From a methane-oxidizing endosymbiont of Gigantopelta aegis (GTDB taxonomy: Bacteria > Pseudomonadota > Gammaproteobacteria > Methylococcales > Methylomonadaceae), in assembly GCF_016097405.1 (NCBI RefSeq), contig NZ_JAEHGD010000001.1, positions 195,003 to 259,002 on the forward strand: 64,000 nt of DNA. Direction: 5' to 3'. The notes beneath the pieces were generated by a model, which had not been told where the DNA came from, did not search any database, and saw nothing but the letters and a program-made list of their open reading frames with translations. Both the position numbers and the translations under genes were made by a program. Below, piece after piece: positions 58,670-64,000 of this stretch. Positions within the stretch are counted from its first letter, which is position 1, and each line of letters opens with the position of its first letter.

Positions 58670-59811
58670 ATGACGAATGAGGCGTTGATTTCTCCACAAG
58701 TATTGCGATGGGCGTGTGAGCGCGCCCGTGTGTCCGATACCATGCTGGCGGAGAAAGTCAGCAAGAAGGCGCCGCTCTGGTTGCGGGGCGAGGCAAAACC
58801 AACCTTTTTACAGGCGCAAAAACTTGCCAGAATATTGCACATTCCGTTTGGCTACCTGTTTTTAAGCGAGCCACCGCAAGAAACCATGCCTTTGCCCGAT
58901 CTGCGCACGCTCGGCGATGTCGCCCTTGGCGAAATTAGCGTGGATTTGCGCGATGTCATCCTTGATGCCCAGCGCAAACAGGCGTGGTACAAAGAGTATG
59001 CCATCCAGCAAGGGATAGAAATTTTGCCGTTTGTTGGTCGTTTCTCTCTGGCCGATACGCCGCAAGATGTAGCGCGGAATATCAGCCAGATTTTGAACAT
59101 TGATGATGCCTTGCGCCGCAGTATAAAAAACTGGGAAGCATTTTTGTCTGCACTGGTCGAAAAGGCAGAGGGTGTGGGCATCCTGATGATGCATAGTGGC
59201 ATTGTCGGCAGCAATACGCACCGCCCATTGAATGTCGGCGAGTTTCGCGGCTTTGCTATCAGCGATCCGATTGCGCCGCTGGTGTTTCTGAACTGGAAGG
59301 ATGCCAAGGCGGCGCGAATTTTCACACTGGTGCATGAACTGGCGCATATCTGGATTGGGCAAAGCGGCATCTCCGATGTTGCGTTAAATCAGGAAACTAC
59401 AGCTATACACATGGATAGCGAAAGGTTCTGTAATGCGGTGGCGGCGGAGGTGCTGGTTCTGAACAAAGCTTCCGTGAACGATGGAATAAACATGCAAACC
59501 TTGCGGACAACGCATATGACCTGGTTCGTTACTATCGTGTAAGTTCTATTGTCATTGGCAGACGCGCTTGTGATTTGGGACTGGTGACATGGGATGAATT
59601 CAGGATATTTTATCAGGATGAAGCCAGACGATGGATACAGCAGAGCGGTAAAAATGGCGGTGATTATTATTTGACCGCCCGCACCCGTCTGGGCAGGCGT
59701 TTCGCCTCTGCGGTGATTGCCAGTGTACAGCAAGGCAGCCTGTTGTTCCGGGATGCCGGGCAACTTCTGGACATGAACCCCGCAAAATCCCTAACCTTGC
59801 CCGGGAACTGA
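58670..59811 (+). pseudogene. ImmA/IrrE-family metallopeptidase with HTH, one frameshift
   Basis: The start is ATG 58670 inside the hsdS tail. An N-terminal XRE-like HTH (LRWACERARVSDTMLAEKVSK) is followed by the ImmA/IrrE peptidase (ARIFTLVHELAHIWIGQSGI, zinc motif HELAH). The frame is lost at 59481 (one base missing in GAACGATGG; GAACGAATGG restores WNKHANLADNAYDLVRYYRVSS). The true C-terminus then runs to 59811 through VTWDEFRIFYQDEARRW. ImmA-like proteins are known as antitoxin or regulator partners of DUF4411 PIN toxins, and the next gene is one. Confidence 0.82.
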
Positions 59812-59855
59812 AGCTTTGATACACCCTGCTTATCTGCTTGACGCCAATGTGTTTA

Positions 59856-60653
59856 TACTCTTCGCAAATGAGAATTTAGCATAAAAAAGATGACGTAATG
59901 GAGTGAAATATATAAAATAAGGCCATGTCGAATTACACCCTTCCAGAGACTGAATTAGCCGATTTGCGCGAAGCCCATGGTGAGCTTCGAGAAAAACGTG
60001 ATGCAGACCGAGTTAAAGCCATCATTCTTTTTAGGTTCAGGCTGGTCAGCAACAAACGTTGCCGAAGCACTTCTCATTGACCGCAATACAATCCGTACCT
60101 ACTATCGAAAATATAAGAAAGGTGGTCTTGCTAAACTCCTACAAACTCAGCATGTTGGAAGTGCCAGTTTCTTATCGGTTTCAGAAGCGACCGAGTTGGA
60201 TGAATATCTGCAGAAAAATCTTCACTTAACCGCTAAATCGGTTGCAGCTTACATTAAAGAGCTATGACACCATCAATGGCGAGGCAACGATTGATCTTTG
60301 TAAGGCGATTGAAGAACGTTACCCGAAGGCTGGGACTATTTACATCATTTGCGATAATGCACGCTACTACCGATCAAAGGCTGTCAGACAATTTCTTGAA
60401 ATGTCGCGAATTGAATTAGTGTTTTTACCGCCGTATGCGCCGAATCTTAATTTGATTGAACGGTACTGGCGATATTTCAAGAAAGAAATCTTATATGACC
60501 AGTATTATGAAACATTCAAAGAATTCAAAATAGCCTGCGAGACATTCTTTTCTGAGCCAGAAAAGCATGTCGACAATTTGCGCTCACTTTTAACTGAGAA
60601 TTTTCAAATTATCGGTGCATGATGGTTTGCTCTATTTTCATGTGCGGAGAGTA
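59856..60653 (+). mobile_element. IS630-family element, internally deleted (inside the DUF4411 gene)
   Basis: The ends TACTCTTCGCAAATGAGAAT and its imperfect inverse (GCGGAGAGTA at the right) are flanked by TA (59854-59855 and 60654-60655), the usual IS630 target. It is only 798 bp instead of about 1.1-1.2 kb because the middle of the transposase is missing near 60257. Confidence 0.88.
59925..60622 (+). pseudogene. IS630-type transposase, deleted and frameshifted
   Basis: The start is ATG 59925. The N-terminal HTH (ATNVAEALLIDRNTIRTYYRKYKKGGLAKLL) is reached only after a one-base T insertion in a T run at 60028-60032. It then jumps near 60257 from SVAAYIKEL to DTINGEATIDL. The catalytic core keeps IICDNARYY and APNLNLIERYWRYFKKE, but the first catalytic aspartate is deleted. 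It is not functional. Confidence 0.85.
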
Positions 60654-61130
60654 TATCGAAGCGAGTAACCGCTATTACGGCTTTGATATTGTGCCTGCTT
60701 TCTGGACATGGCTGGATCAAAAACAGCAAGCCGGCGACATTGCCTCGATTAAATATGTGTATGATGAATTGACTCGTGGCGATGATGCGCTGTCCGACTG
60801 GGCCAAAACGCGCAAAGGCTCAAACTGGTGGCTAGATGTGAGCGATACCGATGTGCAAAATGCATACAAAGAAATTATCGCCTGGGTGATGGCGAGTACA
60901 CATTTCACCCAAGCCGCCAAAGATCAGTTTCTTGCAGAGGCAGATCCTGGCTGATTGCCAAGGCGACAGCGATTGATGCGATTATTGTGACCCATGAAGG
61001 ATTTGATCCCAACAGAAAAAATAAAGTGACTATCCCGATTGTCTGTCAACATTTTGGTGTGAAGTGCCTGGATACTTTTGATTTGATTCGCAGTTTTGGA
61101 GACATGCTCGGTCTGTAGTGGTCAAGTGAT

Positions 61131-61198
61131 TTATACCCAAAGATAGCCGCCTGAAGAATATCAGCTATTGGCGGTAAGATTGGCTCGACTGGGTATAA
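61131..61198. repeat. Intergenic hairpin after the island
   Basis: A perfect 9-bp repeat TTATACCCA (61131-61139) pairs with TGGGTATAA (61190-61198), enclosing a second stem (GCCGCC/GGCGGT). It may be a terminator or a mobile repeat. The rest of 61199-61381 has further short inverted copies (GACACAGA with TCTGTGTC) but no gene. Confidence 0.55.
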
Positions 61199-61381
61199 AA
61201 ATAGACACAGAATTAACGTTTGTCACGGTTTCATTCTCTGTGTTCTCACTGGTCTCTGTGTCGATAAATGAGAGGCCAGATTGTCTGTGAATAATGAGAG
61301 GTTACGGGAATTTTTGTTAAGATAAGCGATAACACCCTCACCTGACTGGGATGTATCATAAAAATTTCTTAGGAGCATGCC

Positions 61382-62104
61382 ATGCCTGTTGATATTGTCT
61401 TGACTGTCATTGCGACCAGTTTCATCCAGGCCTTGTTTGGCGTTGGCGTGTTGTTGTTTGGAACGCCTACGCTGCTATTGCTTGGCTATAGTTTTGTCGA
61501 TACTTTAAGCGTGTTGTTACCGATCTCGATTGCCATCAATGCTTTACAGATCGTCAAGCATTATGCGCATATCGATCTTGAATTTGTAAAACAGGTTCTG
61601 CGTTATACCATCCCGCCGGTGGTGCTGTTTCTAGTGTTGGCCACTAAAGCCGGTATCGATATTGCGCCAATTGTCGGCATTTTTCTGATTCTGGTTGCTT
61701 TGAAATCATTTTTTCCCCTTCGTGGCACAGCAATTTTCCAGATTGTTGCATTTCCAGACCATTATTTGATCGTGATGGGGATTGTTCATGGCCTGACCAA
61801 TTTAGGTGGCGCCATGCTCACTGCCATCGTGCATGGAAAATCCTATGATAAAAATACCACACGGGTAACGATTGCCGTGTGTTATGCCTTGTTTGCCCTG
61901 TTTCAACTCGTGACATTGCTTTTATCCGGTCAGCAATTCCACTTGGCCTGGTCAGAAAATGTGACTATTTTGCAAATTGGCATTATTGTATTCCTGCTGA
62001 CTGAAGAGTTTGTCTACAGTGGCATTGACAATAATAAATACAGCAGGCTGTTTGCCGCTTTTTTGTTGGCTTCGGGGAGTCTGCTGATCATAAAATCGTT
62101 ATGA
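61382..62104 (+). CDS. TauE/SafE-family (TSUP) membrane transporter
   Basis: This 240-residue integral membrane protein has seven to eight hydrophobic helices. The family start FIQALFGVGVLLFGTPTLLLLGYS and the repeated motif region GIVHGLTNLGGAMLTAIVHGK are typical of sulfite/organosulfur exporters. The substrate is unknown. AGGAG precedes the ATG. It is followed 11 bases later by a DUF502 gene. Confidence 0.85.
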   Translation: MPVDIVLTVIATSFIQALFGVGVLLFGTPTLLLLGYSFVDTLSVLLPISIAINALQIVKHYAHIDLEFVKQVLRYTIPPVVLFLVLATKAGIDIAPIVGIFLILVALKSFFPLRGTAIFQIVAFPDHYLIVMGIVHGLTNLGGAMLTAIVHGKSYDKNTTRVTIAVCYALFALFQLVTLLLSGQQFHLAWSENVTILQIGIIVFLLTEEFVYSGIDNNKYSRLFAAFLLASGSLLIIKSL

Positions 62105-62115
62105 GGTAGGAAAAC

Positions 62116-62692
62116 ATGAAAAAAATCTTAAATTACTTCTTGATTGGTGTTTTAGCATTCATTCCCATTGTCGTCATTTTACAGATTGTCTGGTTTGTAA
62201 AAGATCGTCTGACTGACTTGTTTACGTCGGTTTATGGCTATTCTGACAATCTTATGATTACCCTTTCCTTGTTTTTCTGAGTTTTGCTTTGTTTGCCTAT
62301 GTCGGCTATCGTGTCAGTATGGGGCGGTCATCCATTATTGCGGCGATTGATGCGATTATCCACCGAATCCCGTTATTGAATACGATTTACCGGGTGACAA
62401 AAAAGTGGTCAACATGTTTTCCGGCCATGAAACACAAAAAGCCCGTGAAGTCGTTTATATCGAATATCCGAAAGAAGGTTTGTGGGTGCCGGCCTATGTC
62501 ACCAATAAAAAAAAAGAGGATCGCTATATTTTATTTGTGCCGACATCGCCTAATCCAACATCGGGATTCACCGTGATCGTGCATGAATCCAAAGTTCGAA
62601 AATCAGCCATGAACATTGAGCAGGCCACCAGCTTCATCATCAGTGTGGGTGTCGATTATGAAAAAGTCGATGAAGTTCTTGACTTGCCTTAA
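62116..62692 (+). pseudogene. DUF502-family membrane protein, two frameshifts
   Basis: The start MKKILNYFLIGVLAFIPIVVILQ is a DUF502 first helix. The frame stops at 62280 because a T run (62272-62276) is one T short for the second helix LSFALFAYVGYRVS, and again at 62399-62404, where an A run is one short for KKVVNMFSGHETQKAREV. With both restored the protein is about 192 residues and complete, ending in VDYEKVDEVLDLP. Both lesions are homopolymer shortenings, so this may be an intact gene with sequence errors. Confidence 0.75.
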
Positions 62693-62720
62693 TAAATTTA
62701 CAGTGGCTGTGGCATAAAGA

Positions 62721-63411
62721 AGATGGCACTGAGCTGTGTTGTCGAAAATTGGGGTGTCTGTGAAGGGGCACCCCGTAACGTTGATGACGCCACTAAAAAA
62801 TGTTGGCAAAACTGCCGCGATTATTGAAACGGCGGCTCACGCCATTAGCACGGACGGTATTTACAGCGATTGATCAATGTGCGCTGGAAACATACGATAT
62901 GCCGCTGGTGTTCAGTTCCACACACGGCGAGCTGGCCAAATCATTTAATATGATGCGGCAAATCGAAGCCGGGGAGGAAATTTCGCCGACCCATTTCAGT
63001 TTGTCGGTGCATAACGCCATTGCCGGCCTATTCTCGATGGCTTTCAACAATCAACAGCAATGCTCGGTGATTGCGCCGGGAATGGAAGGCATTGCGCCCG
63101 GTTTCATTGAGGCGTTAGGATTGCTGCAGGAAGGTTACACTCGTGTGTTGCTGGTGTTTTATGATGAGCCATTAGTGCCTTTTTATCCAGCAGAACCGTT
63201 TCGATTGTCGGCCGATGAAATGGCACTGGCTTTATGTTTAAGCATGGATGGGAAGGGATTGAAGTTGCATTTTTCCCAGTGTGCTCAATCCGGAGAGGAT
63301 GGCGAGCAGCCGTTACAATTACCATGCTTGGTTAATTTCTTAAATAATCCCGAACAGGGGCTATTGCTGCGAACAGCTTATAAAGGTTGGTGCTGGCAGA
63401 TCGATGCGTAA
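62721..63411 (+). pseudogene. Ketoacyl synthase-like protein (chain-length factor type), 5' frameshift
   Basis: The main frame from ATG 62800 (MLAKLPRLLKRRLTPLARTVF) resembles the N-terminal-type beta-ketoacyl synthase (Ketoacyl-synt_2) proteins of aryl polyene-type clusters, with VFSSTHGELAKSFNMM and SPTHFSLSVHNAIAGLFSMA. A likely real start is ATG 62721 (MALSCVVENWGVC), which joins it if the A run 62795-62800 has one more A. This would be a noncatalytic condensing partner. It overlaps the next gene by 8 bases. Confidence 0.72.
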
Positions 63412-64000
63412 ACGATTGAATTATTTTTGGCGCTTGTTTGCAACCGGCTTGAGCTTTACGGTTTTTGGGGCCGGTGGTTTTTTTTATGGCTGGTGTTTTT
63501 CCCTCTATTGGCGCTGATTCCGGGCACGCGACAACAAAAAACAGGCGTGCCCAGTATTGTGTACATTGTAATTTTTATTTCTTTATAGCGTTGATGCGGC
63601 ACCTCGGTATCATGGATTATCATATCGATGGACTCGATAAGCTGAACAGACCCGGTCAACTGATTGTCGCCAATCATCCCACACTGATCGATATTGTTTT
63701 TTAATTAGTCGCATTCCGTATGCCTGCTGTATCGTCAAAGACAGCCTGTGGCATAATCCTTTTATGCGTGGACCGATTGTCAATGCCGGTTACATCAGCA
63801 ATGGCGATTCGGAAAAGATGATTCAAGCCTGTGTCGAATGCTTGCAAGCGGGTGGCATTGTCATTATCTTTCCTGAAGGCACTCGCAGTGTGGATGGAAA
63901 GCCGTATAAATTCCAACGCGGGGCGGCGCGTATCGCATTGAAGGCCAATACTGTCTTGACTCCGGTCACATTGCGTTGCCACCCACCGACCTTGTCTAAG
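63404..64000 (+). pseudogene. Lysophospholipid acyltransferase-like protein, frameshifted, runs off window
   Basis: The start MRKRLNYFWRLFATGLSFTVFG is a membrane anchor. The acyltransferase motifs are NHPTLID (HxxxxD type) and FPEGTRS, followed by KFQRGAARIAL. Three frame breaks are all short homopolymers: T8 at 63478-63485, A6 at 63536-63541 and T6 at 63697-63702; each needs one more base. The gene is cut by the window end. With the ketosynthase-like gene upstream it looks like the beginning of an aryl-polyene-like lipid cluster. Confidence 0.72.

Larger units (their letters stand above)
56392..58680 (+). pseudogene. hsdS: Type I restriction specificity subunit, split by IS427 copy
   Basis: The N-terminal part (56392-57537) contains the first target-recognition domain, the conserved repeat LPPLELQKEIVSHF, a long coiled coil and the second domain start LPDGWVWCRLGEIVQINP. 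IS427 copy D is inserted after YPEFIL. The sequence resumes at 58385 (SIVKTESFIEKGVKTYKGAVG). Excision of the IS and one TA restores the frame exactly. A further one-base loss in a C run at 58495-58499 breaks the frame; with six C the tail reads FPEQQAIVAKVKKLLAICD and ends at 58680, overlapping the next gene. HsdS would set the DNA sequence recognised. Confidence 0.9.
59816..61118 (+). pseudogene. DUF4411 PIN-domain toxin, split by an IS630 element
   Basis: The start TTG 59816 gives MIHPAYLLDANVFI, the PIN start with its first acidic residue. IS630 is inserted after GTGTTTA. The sequence resumes at 60656 as ...EASNRYYGFDIVPAFWTWLD, and one TA removed restores the frame. A second break at 60946 (CC where CCC is needed) leads from QFLAEADP to WLIAKATAIDAIIVTHEGFDPNRKNKV, where the C-terminal PIN aspartates lie; it ends at 61118. 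The protein would be about 165 residues, a VapC-like RNase toxin paired with the ImmA-type gene. Confidence 0.8.

Overview
The window comes from a gammaproteobacterial chromosome. The evidence is the block rpsB-tsf-pyrH-frr-uppS-cdsA-dxr-rseP, the fabA-fabB pair, rne/rluC/HAD/sppA, the rhlB/trxA/rho neighbourhood, mutY-yggX and cydAB. GC is moderate and many small proteins have no obvious function. A methanotroph of the Methylococcales is my best guess, but no methane-oxidation gene is present, so that remains an inference.

Layout. 1-3.6 kb is a patchy start: a HEAT-repeat fragment, an IS5-type remnant, a small basic protein, a cold-shock protein, a galactose-binding-like protein and an IS3-family element. 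3.6-14.9 kb carries a DEAD-box helicase, a MotY/OmpA-like protein, then the translation and envelope-lipid block ending in rseP and dsbC. 14.9-21 kb is a cobalamin uptake locus (btuB-F-C-D plus one unrecognised gene) on the minus strand, headed by a cobalamin riboswitch. 21-31.7 kb holds pyrC, fmdB-aspS-nadA, slt, fabAB and rne. 32.2-36.5 kb is rearranged: two shortened copies of an IS427-type element sit inside rluC and rhlB, with a nested palindromic element between sppA and rhlB. 36.6-43.8 kb is ordinary (trxA, rho, yggX, mutY, asmA, an ASCH protein, gloA). 43.8-49.8 kb has an intergenic region with DnaA-box and IHF-like sites, an M41-like peptidase, DUF2905, and a cytochrome bd operon. 49.9-61.1 kb is a type I restriction-modification and toxin-antitoxin-like island. 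61.3-64 kb has a TauE/SafE transporter, a DUF502 protein and the start of a ketosynthase/acyltransferase cluster that runs off the window.

The most interesting coding find is the third gene of the cytochrome bd operon (48086-48679). Its first 30 or so residues are a recognisable CydX, the small oxidase subunit, fused to a degenerate GGDEF-like domain in which the signature is replaced by NDDDF. This suggests a sensory or structural cytoplasmic module attached to the terminal oxidase.

The restriction island reads hsdR-hsdM-DUF1016 nuclease-hsdS-ImmA/IrrE peptidase-DUF4411 PIN toxin, with overlapping or nearly touching genes. Three different insertion sequences sit in hsdM (IS3), hsdS (IS427) and the PIN gene (IS630). 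At all three I could identify the target duplication, and removing the element plus one duplication rejoins the reading frame at the junction. The system is therefore ancestrally complete but now broken.

Caution on quality: between about 58.4 and 64 kb nearly every frameshift is a one-base shortening of a homopolymer run. Several 'pseudogenes' there may be sequencing or assembly artefacts. No tRNA, rRNA or CRISPR array was seen.
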